Origin: Incurvaria masculella
Taxonomy: Eukaryota; Arthropoda; Insecta; Lepidoptera; Incurvariidae
Length of the DNA: 64,000 nt
Reading direction: 5' to 3'
Assembly: GCA_946894095.1 (NCBI GenBank)
Contig: OX335656.1
Coordinates: 1,441,001-1,505,000, forward strand
Each line of letters starts with the position of its first letter. Position 1 is the stretch's first letter. Of this stretch, positions 34,314 to 45,308 are shown in pieces. The position numbers and the translations under genes are program-made. Below the pieces are notes generated by a model. The model saw only the letters and a list, made by a program, of their open reading frames with translations, did not search any database and was not told the origin of the DNA.

Positions 34314-34790
34314 CGTTTCACTACATATTATCACATTTGTTAAAAAGTGCATTTCTATGGCGCGAGTAGTTGGCTAGTCCTAGCGCCTTAAGAAGAAAAA
34401 TCTTTCAACCTGTTTCAAACGGGGCCAAAGTAGTTCTACAATAACTAACACCGATAGCCTTGATAGATACATCACAGGAAATCTAACATCTGATAATTTT
34501 AAAGAAATGCATTCTTTGTCCATTAGCGAAGGTAAAATTTTGCACGGCGATTGTCATTAAATTAGCAAAATTGTCTTCCAGGCCCTAACTCTACCCAGAA
34601 AAGTTGTCAGATTTTAATCATTTTTTTTATCAATGATAAAACATGCTCGAGGTCGGTATAATTTTTACATATTTATATTGTCCGGAAAAAAATACGAAAA
34701 TTAACGTAAACTTTTTTTTCAATGCTTATTAGTCAACATTTTCCAATAATAGAATTTTGGAAAATGTTGACTAATAAGCATTGAAAAAAA
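34314..34790 (+). repeat. Left-flank duplicate A, nearly identical to 51444-51920
   Basis: From TTTCACTACATATTATCAC to GCATTGAAAAAAAAGT this matches 51444-51920 with a single visible difference (ACATATTTA against ATATATTTA). The last 100 bp are a hairpin that is the truncated half of the longer palindrome found in the second copy. After it the sequence jumps to GCACGTGCCATTTGAC, which in the second copy lies about 1.5 kb further on. Confidence 0.85.
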
Positions 34791-34839
34791 AGTGCACGTG
34801 CCATTTGACTACTGCAGGGCCTATTCTTGCAATTCCGTT

Positions 34840-35035
34840 AGTAGTAGAGAATTGGGGCATCCAGCTCAAATGAGCTGGAAGCCTCAATTCTCTTTGTATG
34901 ATCTAGTATCCCTAATCGTTTAACTGTATTCTATACATTTTTGACATCGTTAGAGAGCTAGAACCCCCAATTCTATCCGTGTGATCTAGTATCCCTAATC
35001 GTTTAACTGCATTCTATACATTCTGACACCGTTAG
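34840..35035. repeat. Polinton left terminal inverted repeat
   Basis: Inverted match to 51090 inward, with two 84 bp subrepeats (ATCCCTAATCGTTTAAC at about 34907 and 34991). The match to the right end resumes at about 35380-35440 (AGGTGCAAATAAC), so about 350 bp here are absent from the right side. Confidence 0.85.
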
Positions 35036-35938
35036 CTTAATTTACAATCTAGCTACCGCACAGGGCTGTGTGAACTAGCCTAGTGCAAAAAGTATGTTAT
35101 AATAATGTAATCCTGTAAGCGAACAAAACGTTCGTTTACTACGTTAAAATAGTTAGTTTCTACCACCTTACAGGCATATTATACGATTTAAAAAACTTGT
35201 GGTAAAAAGGTTCTGTAAGTAATCGAAAAAAAAAAAAAATATTTAATATGTACTCACTCGGTATTTCACAATTTGAAGGTGCACTTGTTCACTGAGAGAA
35301 TGTCACAAACTGATTGCATTACTGCAATATACATTGCTTTTATAGGATGTATTTAAAACTGTTAATTCCCATTTCAATAATTTTTCCCATGCAAAATTTG
35401 TCATATTAGCTCTCAGGTGCAAATAACAACCTGCTCATATTTCTACGTGCACTAGGTTTATCGTGAACAGGAAATGTTGAATCGTCAACTTAGCGTGAGA
35501 CAATATTTCTGTATGTTCATTTTGTTTGCTTGAGCACGTACAACCGTTTCGGTTTTCACTCCACATACTTTGCGTACGACTTAAAAGTAATGTGGACAAG
35601 ATAATATTGAAATGAAATACACAATGCATTCTGAAAATGTTGCGAAAGCAATTAAACTTAAAATACATTTTATATGTTAAGTTTATGATGTGTTTACTGA
35701 TTAATCAAATATTTTTACGAGAATTAAGAATTATGAATAAGTGCAGAATAACTATGATAAATATAATGTATATCGTATATTTTGTATAGAGATATAGATA
35801 TATAGATTGTATAAATACTATTTAATTTTGTATTTCATTAAAATAATTATATGAATAGTACATTATTTGAATTTTATGATGACCACATCATATCTAAGTC
35901 AATGGTCGATTGAATTTGTCGCATTAACAAAAAATCAT

Positions 35939-35973
35939 TATAAAAGCAGAACTGGACTTCAATATTTATCAGT
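35939..35973 (+). promoter_or_regulatory. TATA box and initiator of the early transcript
   Basis: TATAAAAG at 35939-35946 and an arthropod-type initiator TCAGT at 35969-35973, 32 bp apart between TATA start and initiator A, the standard core promoter spacing. It lies upstream of the spliced gene beginning at 36082 and of the polymerase. Confidence 0.7.
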
Positions 35974-36081
35974 TCAAGTCCTGCAGTGAAGTGAAGAATC
36001 AAGTGAAAAGTGCAAAGTACGAAAAGTGGTAATAATAGTGGAAGATATAGCGAGTGCTTCGAGCAGCCGATAACCGCAAGT

Positions 36082-37354
36082 ATGTAAGTACCTTACTGTA
36101 TAGAACCTTGTCCGCATGCTTGTTGGATGTACACTATCGGTCCCTTATACCGATTAGTGTGCAGACTCGCGAAACAAGACTAAGGCTCAGTTGTAAGAAG
36201 AGAATCAACGTTAAAATTAAGTTAACGTTTGATTAAACACTTAACTTTTTTCGTGGAACGTATAGAATCAATTTTGCTTCATTCAGAAGCAATTTCCTAT
36301 TACAAAGTGTTGCATTTAAATTATACGTTGACGTTACTTTAACGTTATCACTAAGCAACAGGGCCTACGACTTAGCCCGATCAATTGTATTCGATTTATT
36401 TGATGCTAATTTTATCTTCCATTTCTTAATGCATTGTCTTTAAAAGTTTGTTTACAGCAAACATTTTCCGCGGATTGTGTTATAGCTAGCATTGAATAGG
36501 TACTTGCAACTCTTAAAATGCAAGACCTAATTAATTGCGGAAAATACTTGTTAGTATCTTGATTATTGGCTGTAAACTTAATAAAAATATTTTTTTATTA
36601 TGTTAACGAGAGACTCACAGATGATTCCAATCAATTGTATTATAAGTATTGCCTACAACATTTGTATTGAATCCTTAACGCGTCTTGTTTATAAAGTGAT
36701 TATTATTTTGGGTATTTCATCAATCGCAACGGGTTTGAAATTCCTACAATAATTGTCGTTAAAAGTTGCTTAAAATAAAAATTTATGAATTGCAGGAGTT
36801 CTAACATCAGGAACCCTTTCGCTTCAGATGAAGATACAACAACAACAACGGCAATATCCAAAAAGAAGAAAACCAAAATCTATGAACTGTTTGGAACAGA
36901 TAGTGAAGACGAAACGCGAGGGTCTACGCTGACGTCAAAAAATAAGTCTTGCAAGCGATCGGTACCCCGCGAAACGGCTACCATATCTGCAACCACTGCT
37001 GCGAGTGGAAGCAGTGCCTCCACTAGCGTCACCCGCAAACGTCAACGTAAACTTATCGCACCGGTACAGCACCATGACCGCGACTCTGAAAGCGATGGTG
37101 AAGTTCTTCCACCACCCTCGTTGCTGTGTTCTCTAACACGACGCACGGGTAGAGGATACACTAAACAGGTATTAATTTTATTTTATTCATGTGAAAAACA
37201 TGCTGGTTTTGCAAACAAAAATTATGTTTTTATAATTTTATATTAATAGGAAAGTTATAAGGGAATTTTAGCAACTACCCATCTTAACAAAGTTCTTATA
37301 GATATTTATTTTGCTACATACAATATTTTATTAACTATGTTCTGAAAATTTCAA

Positions 37355-37407
<53 letters not shown>

Positions 37408-37652
37408 TAATTACATGGTGGTTTGCTTTGCAGGTGGATCCGGACAAGAGAGGTCGATATTTCGTCGAGGTGAAGGTATATGAGGCTGCAGACATCAAGA
37501 AGGTAGCACCTCTTGAGCGCTGGAAGTACTCGCTGCTGACCCTGAAAACACGCGTCGACGAAGGAGGAGACGCTTGGGGTAACTTGACTAAGTTCGTCTC
37601 CATACAGCGTGTGGAGTTTGAAAACGCTAAACCTACTATGAGATGCGATTAA
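36082..37652 (+). CDS. Spliced Polinton early gene of unknown function, start codon split by an intron
   Basis: Three exons are proposed. Exon 1 starts at the TATA/initiator promoter and ends ...AAGTAT at 36083 before GTAAGT. Exon 2 is 36796-37168 after TTGCAG. Exon 3 is 37434-37652 after CTTTGCAG. Joining exon 1 to exon 2 creates ATG from AT plus G, exactly in frame with exon 2, and the second junction is phase 0. The product is about 197 residues: an acidic and Ser/Thr-rich first half with a KKKKTK basic stretch, and a compact C-terminal part (GRYFVEVKVYEAADIKK...LERWKYSLLTLKTRV) with likely beta structure. I do not recognise the family. An unspliced alternative would start at ATG 36785. 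It is followed 44 bp later by the polymerase. Intron 2 contains a TA microsatellite (37356-37402). Confidence 0.6.
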
Positions 37653-37696
37653 TTGATAAGTGGTTAAAGAAAACATATTGAAGCTAATATTAAAAG

Positions 37697-40600
37697 ATGT
37701 TTTGTGACACATGCAATCTTACGATTCCGGGGGATAAGTTTGCTCATCATCAAAGAAGTAATTTGCATAAACTAAACTCTTTAGTGAATACAGAGCTGAG
37801 TAATGTCCATATCATCAAAAGCGCCTTTAAAAATAGGGTAAGAAGCTATCGTATTAATCCATTAAATGATCATGTTCTTCCATTGAATTTTTTGAAAGAA
37901 GTTAGTTCACAAGCTGAAACATTAATTGACATCAGTCTTTCTAAACATACATCATTAAAAGTAAATTTTGAGTTGTTTGCATATTTTACACTCCCTCAGA
38001 GCGGTGAAAGAGCTTTGAAGTCTTTCAATACAAAATATACAAAAATATTTAAGAATTCCGATTTATCATCATTTCTAACGGAATCCAGTGAAAAGTTGAA
38101 TTTAAAAGTTTCTGAATTCGAAGAGCGTGAATCGGGCTGGGCTCTTGAAACCATTAGTCATATCGAAGTGAATATAAATAAATACTGCGCTCTAAGAGGC
38201 GGTTCCTACATAGACTTACCGGATTGTATTGCACGCACTAAAAGCTGCGTCAATATTAGAAATGTCAACGATGAATGCTGCTTTTTGTGGAGTATAATCG
38301 CTCACATGTATCCAGTAAGCCGTAATGTGAGCAGAGTATCTTGCTACCCACATTACTCAACCATACTTTGTACAAATGGGATGTCATTTCCCCCATCTTT
38401 TCAGGATATCAAAATATTTGAAGAAAATAACCCAAACATTAGTGTTAATGTTTATGGTCTCAAAAAAAATCAAATAGTGACAGGTCCTATGTATTTAACA
38501 GAAAACAGAAAACCAGATCATGTCAATTTGCTCTATATTGAAAAGGAGGGGAAGGGACATTTTTGCCTAATAAAAAATTTGGCGCGGTTGGTGCGAAAAC
38601 AAATAACACGAAGTAAATCAAGACTATTGTTGTGCGATGAGTGTTTACTAACATTTCCCACAGAAATTAAATTAAATGCTCACAATTGTGCAAAAATTCG
38701 TACTGTACTGCCCGACGAAAACAGTGTATTACAATTTCAACACTATGAAAGAACTCAAAGAATACCAGTAGTCATATACGCAGACTTTGAAAGTATACTG
38801 AGACAATGTACAAGCTCTGAAAGCAACAAAACTGAACGAACTGAGCGCCTCAACGTTCATGAACCTTCATGTTTCGCTTACTATATTTGTTCTCCCGCCA
38901 AACCGGAACTCAATAAGTTTGTAACGTATAGAGGAATAGATTGCGTTGAAATATTCGTGAAAAAAATAATAAAAGATGTTGTACGACTTCAAAACATTCT
39001 TAACCAGGTTATACCTATGAAACCTTTAACTGAAGAACAAAAAAAGTATTTTGAGGAAACTGAGCGATGTCATATCTGTAATAATCTCTTATTTGGTGAC
39101 TGTGTAGCGGATCATGATCATTTAACTGGAGATTTTAGAGGTGCTGCACACAATCAATGCAATTTAAATTACAAAACATGCCCCTTTATTCCGATTTTAT
39201 TTCATAATTTATCCGGGTACGACAGTCATTTATTCATAACAGAATTGGGTAAAACAAAGGGAGAAATAAAAATTATTCCAAAAAATAAGGAGAACTATAT
39301 ATCTTTTACAAAGTACATACATATTGACAAACAACGATATGCTCAACTAAAATTCATTGACTCCTTTAAATTTCTGAGTTCAAGCTTAGACAAACTAAGT
39401 AAAAGTTTAAATACGAATGAGTTTGTTCATTTAAAAAAAGAGTTTCCTGATAAACAATTATTTGAGCTTATACGCTGTAAAGGAGTGTACCCATATGATT
39501 ACATGAACTCTCATGAACGATACGATGAATGTAACTTACCGAATCATGACGCATTTTTTAATCAATTAACTTCATCTCACATTTCACAGAGTGATTATGA
39601 CCATGCGAGGAGAGTATGGAGCAGTTTTAATATCCGTAATATTAATAGATAGCCTATATTACTTGAAGTGTGATGTGTTATTATTATGTGATGTATTTGA
39701 AAATTTCAGAAACATGAGTTTACATTTTTATAAGCTTGACCCGGCATATTTTGTTTCTTCTCCCGGACTTAGTTGTAATGCTATGCTATTATATACGAAA
39801 GTAAAATTAGAATTAATCAGTGATTTGGAAATTTACGATTTTATAGAGAAAGGTGTGCGCGGTGGATTGGCTCAGTGTGTTTTACGCTACGCGGAAGCAA
39901 ATAACAAATACCTGCCTGATTTTGATAAAGATAAGTTATCTAGTTTTTTGATTTACCTCGATTGTAATAATTTGTACGGATTTGCAATGATGATGAAACT
40001 GCCAATATCTCGCTTTAGATTTCTTGAAGATAATGAAATTAAATCTTTGGATATTCTTTCAGTGCCTGATGACTCTGACATCGGGTATATACTTGAAGTT
40101 GATATGAGTTATCCTAGTGAACTGCACGATTCTCACGCAGACTTACCATTCGCTCCTGAAAAATTTGCGCCTATAGGCAGTAAGCATCCAAAGTTGATCG
40201 CTAACTTATATGATAAAACTAAATATATTATTCATTACGTTCATTTAAAAGCATGCGTTAGCAATGGACTACTTCTAAAGAAAATGTATAGAGTTTTAGA
40301 GTTTAGGCAGGAATATTTTCTTAGAAAGTATATTGAATTAAATACTTCACTGCGACAATCGGCAAAGTCTGATTTTGAAAAGGATAATTTTAAATTATTT
40401 AATAATGCTATTTTCGGAAAAACTATCGAAAATAAACGTAATCAGGCATCTGTAAAGTTGGTTAACGTTTGGGACGATGAATCAAATATTACAAACAAAA
40501 TGATCGGCGCAGAAAAAATGATTTCTCTGCCAAACTTTAAAAACATTTCAATTTTTTCTGAAAATCTAGCCGCTATTCAAATACACCCAACAGAAGTTTT

Positions 40601-41195
40601 ATTAGATAGACCCATATACATAGGATTTACAGTTCTGGAGTTGTCAAAATCACATTTATATAAATTTCATTACTGTGTTATGAAAAAGATGTACAGCTTC
40701 AAAATTAAATTGTGCTATACGGATACAGATAGCCTACTGTACCATGTGTATACTGACGACTTTTATATGGATTTAAAAAAGAAATTACGTTATTTTGACA
40801 CAAGCAATTTTCCTACGGACAATGTATATGGTATTGCACAGAAAAATATGAAAGTTCCTGGATTATTTAAAGATGAATTAGGGGGGGAAATTATAAGTCA
40901 ATTTATAGGACTACGCGCCAAATTATATTGTATAAATACTACAGGCGCATCAATAAAAAAGGCTAAAGGAATAAGCACTGCAGTTACAAAAAAAAATTCT
41001 GTAGAAGAATATAAGCAAGCTCTCCACAGTGAAGGGTCATTGCAACGTAAGATGTATACCATCAGGTCATATAATCATCAACTGTACACACAAGAAATTA
41101 ACAAATCTGTATTAAATAGGTGTGACGATAAACGTCAACTTTTGAGGCAAAGGTATAACACTCTACCTTGGGGTCATATAAGAACCATGTTTTGA
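37697..41195 (+). CDS. polB: Polinton family B DNA polymerase (protein-primed type), frameshifted
   Basis: The gene would copy the transposon genome by protein-primed synthesis. The first frame (37697-39652) has a CxxC/HxxxxxH zinc finger at residues 3-24, a second finger near residue 315, exonuclease motif YADFESI (about residue 360), an endonuclease-VII-like zinc module CHICNN...DHDHLTGDFRGAAH (about 457-485), and exonuclease motif NLSGYDSH (about 504). The second frame (from about 39640 to 41195) carries YYLKCDVLLLCDVFE (third exonuclease motif), motif A DCNNLYGF, motif B KLFNNAIFGKT and motif C YTDTDS. The two frames overlap at 39591-39652, and a one-base change near 39640-39655 separates them, between FNIRN and the third exonuclease motif. 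All catalytic motifs are present, so the lesion is a single indel, biological or technical. The total is about 1165 residues, normal for the family. Confidence 0.9.
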
Positions 41196-41235
41196 TGTTG
41201 TGAAACTTTAGTACCTCAAGGTGTGTAAACCTTAA

Positions 41236-41629
41236 GGGGCTGACAACACCTAATTGCATTCAGTTCTGTAAGGGCGTTAGTGAAACAACATTTTATTAAT
41301 TTTAAAAATAACTACAACAAATTTTGAAAATCAAAAAAAGTAAATATGTATATTGATGGATTAACCATAATTCAAAGACAAAACTTTAATGATCTGATGC
41401 TTTGATTTTACAAGGTAGGCAAGTATGCATAAAAATTTACTAAAAAAGTTTGAACAAAGAATTGGAGCGTTAGATATTTACAATTATAAGTTTAAAAGAT
41501 AGCTAGACCATCAATACTTCTTTCATATTTTTGAAATTTCAAAATAAGTTGTAGTCATTTTAAAAATAATAAAATGTGGTTTTACTTACGCCATTACAGA
41601 ACTGAAGGCATTCAGGTGTTGTCAGGGCC
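41236..41629. mobile_element. TTAA-flanked MITE inserted behind the polymerase gene
   Basis: TTAA at 41232-41235 and 41630-41633 borders inverted repeats starting GGGGCTGACAACACC and GGCCCTGACAACACC, about 45 bp long. The interior is AT-rich. The TTAA target suggests a piggyBac-type non-autonomous element. A diverged relative lies at 745-1018. Confidence 0.85.
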
Positions 41630-41711
41630 TTAATTAAGTGACTGTTACGTTTTTAATCATGCTGATTAAATTTTTTGTTACTATATTTTGAATTATGTTA
41701 ACATGTATACA

Positions 41712-41771
41712 AATAAAAGGATAAGTTTGAAATAAAAATCAACAATAGTGTAACTATGAATGTGTTTTATT
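41712..41771. terminator. Convergent polyadenylation signals
   Basis: AATAAA on the plus strand at 41712 and 41731 can end the polymerase transcript. TTTATT at 41766-41771 is AATAAA for the minus-strand gene, whose stop is 51 bp away. The two transcripts converge here. Confidence 0.5.
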
Positions 41772-41821
41772 TATTACCTTTTTTTTAAATCAAGCATAAC
41801 AATTAAAGTCTTATTTCTATT

Positions 41822-42271
41822 TTAAATACAATCTGCAGAGATACACTCTTTTGAAATTTTATTTATAATATTTTCACATAGACTCATAATTTCGTCGTAG
41901 TGTCCTTGAGCAACATATTGAGCTTGAGCCGCCTGCCGCTCCGAATAGTCACCCAATCCTTCATATATCAAGTCATAAACTTGAATTTTTATTAGGTGCC
42001 TTCCTTGAGATTGACTGGGCCCCATAACGAAGTTGGAAAATTGAGGCTTCTTTATCGCTGGTGTCGTCGTTTTCCGCTTTCTTCCATTTTGATTTCCTTG
42101 GTTTCGCTTCAGGTCTTTAAAAATATCGTTTGATGTTTGAAGTGTCACGCTTTTGGAGCTGCCCTGGTCAAACATCTGAAACAGAAATTCATGTTTAGAA
42201 TTTTTTTAAATATTAGAGGTTGCAATTAATTTTAATTCATTGTTCAAAAAAATATTTACACTTACAGACAT
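41822..42271 (-). CDS. Minus-strand spliced Polinton gene, about 119 residues, unknown function
   Basis: The main exon (42175 to 41822, minus) encodes 117 residues beginning MFDQGSS, with a basic segment KRNQGNQNGRKRKTTT, then VMGPSQSQGRHLIKIQVYDLIYEGLGDYSERQ and a helical C-terminus. It is preceded exactly by TTTCTGTTTCAG, and 90 nt upstream ATGTCT is followed by GTAAGTG. A short first coding exon (42271-42266) adding Met-Ser in frame is therefore likely. It is the only Polinton gene here on the minus strand, and converges with the polymerase. A TCAGT initiator with a TATAG-like box lies upstream on the minus strand (about 42450-42485). No family recognised. A DNA-binding or regulatory role is only a guess from its charge. 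Confidence 0.6.
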
Positions 42272-42706
42272 GATGAGGACGCCTGACGGACTGGAAAGCC
42301 AAAACTAAAATGAGAAAAAATCGCATGCAGGTGCATGTGCATATTAGCATTATTTGCTGACTCCAACAATCATGTCGAAACTTGTCAAGGCTCTAACGAG
42401 TCATCGCGAGCGAGCACCTACTTGAACACCTGTATCACACACATTAACGAACTGATTTCAGTAAAAAATATTTTGTTTCTTTCTATAGGTCCCTGCATAG
42501 GTATATAAACAGGTTGGGAGCAAAAATTATTTATTACTAGCTGATGTACCCGGCTCCGCTCAGGTCAATGTCGTATATCTTTGGCTAATATTTTTCTATA
42601 GTCATCGTTATAAATAATAGCCTATATTACTATGAAGATTCATCAACATCCATTCGGTGGTTTTTTTTAAAGAGCAACATACATCCCCCGATTCATCCAT
42701 TCAGCA
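42272..42706. promoter_or_regulatory. Divergent promoter region between minus-strand gene and ATPase
   Basis: Minus-strand initiator-like ATCAGTTCG near 42450 has a TATAG-like box about 33 bp upstream. On the plus strand, GGTATATAAACAGG near 42500 is a good TATA box directed at the ATPase, without an obvious initiator. CATTCAG just before the ATPase ATG could be a splice acceptor. The stretch from 42541 (GTACCCGGCTCCGCTC) resembles a LINE fragment common in Lepidoptera. Confidence 0.45.
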
Positions 42707-43396
42707 ATGAAGTTTGTTAAGCAGTCTCACACACTTAGTTTAGAAAATATTCGCTGTGAGGCAGAAAGCAATATTAATAGACATGGGAGTTTGCTGCCTA
42801 ATACAATCAGATGTATCGTATGTGGACCATCAAACTGTGGGAAAACTAACCTAATTGTAGGATTACTTATTCATGAAAATGGATTAAAATATTCAAACGT
42901 TTATCTATACTCTAAAACAAGTTTTCAGCCCAAGTATATATTCTTAGAGAGAGTATTAAATAACGTACCAGAGATAAGTTTCTACAAGTTTGAAACCAAT
43001 GAAGCAGTATTAGATCCCATTCAATCTTTTCCTAACTCGATAATAATATTTGATGATGTGGCATGTGAAAAACAAGATAACATTAGAAATTATTTTGCAA
43101 TGGGCAGGCATAGACAAATTGATTGTTTTTATTTGAATCAAACGTATTCAAAAATACCTAAACAGTTAATTCGTGATAATGCAAATTTAATAATACTTTT
43201 TAAACAAGATGATATAAATTTAAAGCATGCATATAACGAGCATGTTAGCTCTGATATGTCTTGGGGTGTGTTTAAAGAAATGTGTGCTAAAATTTGGTTG
43301 GAACCATTTAACTTCTTAGTAATCAATAAAGAATGCTCTCGTAACAATGGTATGTATCGAAAAAAGTTTGATACATTTGTTATTCCTGATACATAA
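42707..43396 (+). CDS. Polinton DNA-packaging ATPase (FtsK/HerA type)
   Basis: A 229-residue P-loop NTPase of the A32-like group that pumps the genome into capsids in adintoviruses and virophages. Walker A is GPSNCGKTNL (about residues 45-54), Walker B is IIIFDDV (about 117-123), and the following GRHRQIDCFYLNQTYSKIPKQLIRDNANLIILFKQ contains the sensor region. The length is usual for Polinton ATPases and the frame is intact. Start at the first ATG (MKFVKQS). It sits at the head of the late plus-strand block, preceded by a TATA box near 42500 and followed 68 bp later by the gene that the mariner splits. Confidence 0.92.
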   Translation: MKFVKQSHTLSLENIRCEAESNINRHGSLLPNTIRCIVCGPSNCGKTNLIVGLLIHENGLKYSNVYLYSKTSFQPKYIFLERVLNNVPEISFYKFETNEAVLDPIQSFPNSIIIFDDVACEKQDNIRNYFAMGRHRQIDCFYLNQTYSKIPKQLIRDNANLIILFKQDDINLKHAYNEHVSSDMSWGVFKEMCAKIWLEPFNFLVINKECSRNNGMYRKKFDTFVIPDT

Positions 43397-44030
43397 AATA
43401 CATTTTATGTACCAGACTTCATTTGTTTGATAAATTTTGCTTATGAAGGTTGTGTTCAAGCGAAATGGAGAACGATGTTTTAAAAAAAGAAATTATAAAA
43501 TCAGTTCGTTCCGTGAAGAAGAAAATAGATCACATGAGAGATAAAAAAAAATATAACGATAATATTTTGCATGAAATATTTAAACCAGTGACCGAACCAT
43601 TGCAGCAGTTGGTAAAAACATCCACGGTTCAAGTAAAAAATAATACTAGTAATATTAAAAGCGAAAACAATGATGATTCTAAGTCTTCCCTAAGTGGTAG
43701 TGAAGATTCTGATTTGTATTATGATTCAGAAAAACAAATTGATGAAACAATTTTTGAATCCCCTCATTCAAGTTACCATGACACTTCGGCAGTATCGTTA
43801 GATGAAACTGTTTTGAACAATCGAACGTCATTTTCAAAGCAAAATATTCCATTCGGTGTAAGAAACGAGAGTGGTAAAACAAAGATTGGAAGGCATCGTG
43901 TAGAATTTGATGACAAAAATTTAAATGTTGGTAGTTTGACAGTAGAAATGTCGCCGGGCTTATTAGAACTACTGTTTAAAAATAAACCCGATCTGAACAA
44001 AGTTAAACCTGAAGACAAATCAAAATATTA

Positions 44031-45308
44031 GGTTGGGGAAAAAGTTTCTTCGCATTTTTTAAGAAAATTCAAAACATTTTTTAATATGGTTTATTTACAT
44101 TTAACTAAAGTATGTAGGTACCATTTTGTTCGATAACTTTTTGCCATCTTGTAGGTAGGGACATGATTCCATTGCTATAGAAATATTGGGACTTCTGATC
44201 AATATACCGCGACAAGTGGTTTTGGCAGTCCTCTCGTGATGTTAACCTGACACTGCCTAAAGAATTCTGAAGAGACCTAAACAGGTGGAAATCTGAAGGT
44301 GCAAGGTCAGGACTATACGGCGGATGCATTAACACCTCCCAGCCAAACTCTCTTAGTTTTTGCTGAGTGGCTAAAGATGTGTGAGGTCTAGCGTTATCAT
44401 GATAAAAACCACACCCCTTCTGTTGATTAATTCCGGCCGCTTTCTCTCAACTTCTTGCTTTAATCTCATCAGTTGTTCGCAGTAGAGTTCAGAATCGATG
44501 GTCCTGCCTGGTGGTAACAGCTCATAATGAATAATGCCCTTCCAATCCCACCACACACACAGCATCACCTTGTTGCGAGTTAACTCGGGTTTCGCCACAG
44601 TCTGTGAAGCTTGACCGGCCTTTGACCACGACCTTTTTCGCACGTTCTTGTCGTACGTGACCCACTTTTCATCACCAGTTATCAGCTTCTTAAAAAATGG
44701 TTCGGTTTCATTACGTCGTAATAAAGAATCACAAATGAGTACACGGTTCATTAGGTTTCTTTCAGTGAGCTCGTGAGGTACCCAAATATCGAGCTTTTTT
44801 GTGTACCCAGTTTTTTTCAAATGCGCCAAAACTGTTTTGTGGTCAATTCCTAGTTCTTCAGCTACGTCGTAACTACTGATATGCCGATCTTGCTCCACTT
44901 TTTCAAAAATGGCATCCATTTTATCCGTAATAGGGCGACCAGAGCGACGTGCATCTTTGACATCAAAATTTCCGGATTGAAAACGCTTAAACCAAATTTG
45001 TGCTACTCTTACAGACACTGCACTAGGTCCATAAACATCGCAAATTTTTTTCGCGGCTTGCGTTGCATTTTTACCTTTTTTGTAGTAAAATTTTAAAATG
45101 TATCGAATTTCTTCATTAGATTCACTCATTTTGACAGTACGAAAAACAAATGAGAATCACACATTTTCCTAATTTGAATTTGGAATTATGTTCTTTAAAA
45201 TTTAAACTTTCAATTATACCAAAACCAGCCAGATACAAATAGTATAGCCAAAGAGATTTTATTACAAGTTCATACATACTATAATGCGAAAAGACTTTTT
45301 CCCCGACC
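44031..45308 (-). mobile_element. Full-length mariner transposon inserted in the Polinton
   Basis: Terminal inverted repeats of about 28 bp, GGTTGGGGAAAAAGTTTCTTC and its near-complement ending CTTTTTCCCCGACC, between TA dinucleotides at 44029-44030 and 45309-45310. The 1278 bp length is standard for mariner. Confidence 0.92.
44105..45129 (-). pseudogene. Mariner transposase with one frameshift
   Basis: Reading from 45129: MSESNEEIRYILKFYYKKG and the paired helix-turn-helix domain (AQIWFKRFQSGNFDV...RSGRP), then the mariner signature and ITGDEKWVTYD with the first catalytic Asp. At about 44395-44400 the frame breaks in a T run, just before the block with the second Asp. It resumes in the next frame with MHPPYSPDLAPSDFHLF (third Asp, D34D class) and runs to the stop at 44105. 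The enzyme would be about 345 residues. Only this one base separates it from an intact gene. Confidence 0.9.

Noticed and set aside
34314..34790. LTR pair around the Polinton region (direct repeats 34314 and 51444)
   Set aside because: There is no primer-binding site or polypurine tract, and the Polinton ends and target duplication lie inside. The direct repeats are part of the larger A-B duplication.
36054..36236. Separate 60-codon ORF at the Polinton left side
   Set aside because: It starts at a GTG and crosses the strong GTAAGT donor. The leader/intron model explains the region better.
37356..37402. TA dinucleotide array as a structural signal
   Set aside because: It lies within the predicted second intron of the early gene and is explained as a microsatellite.
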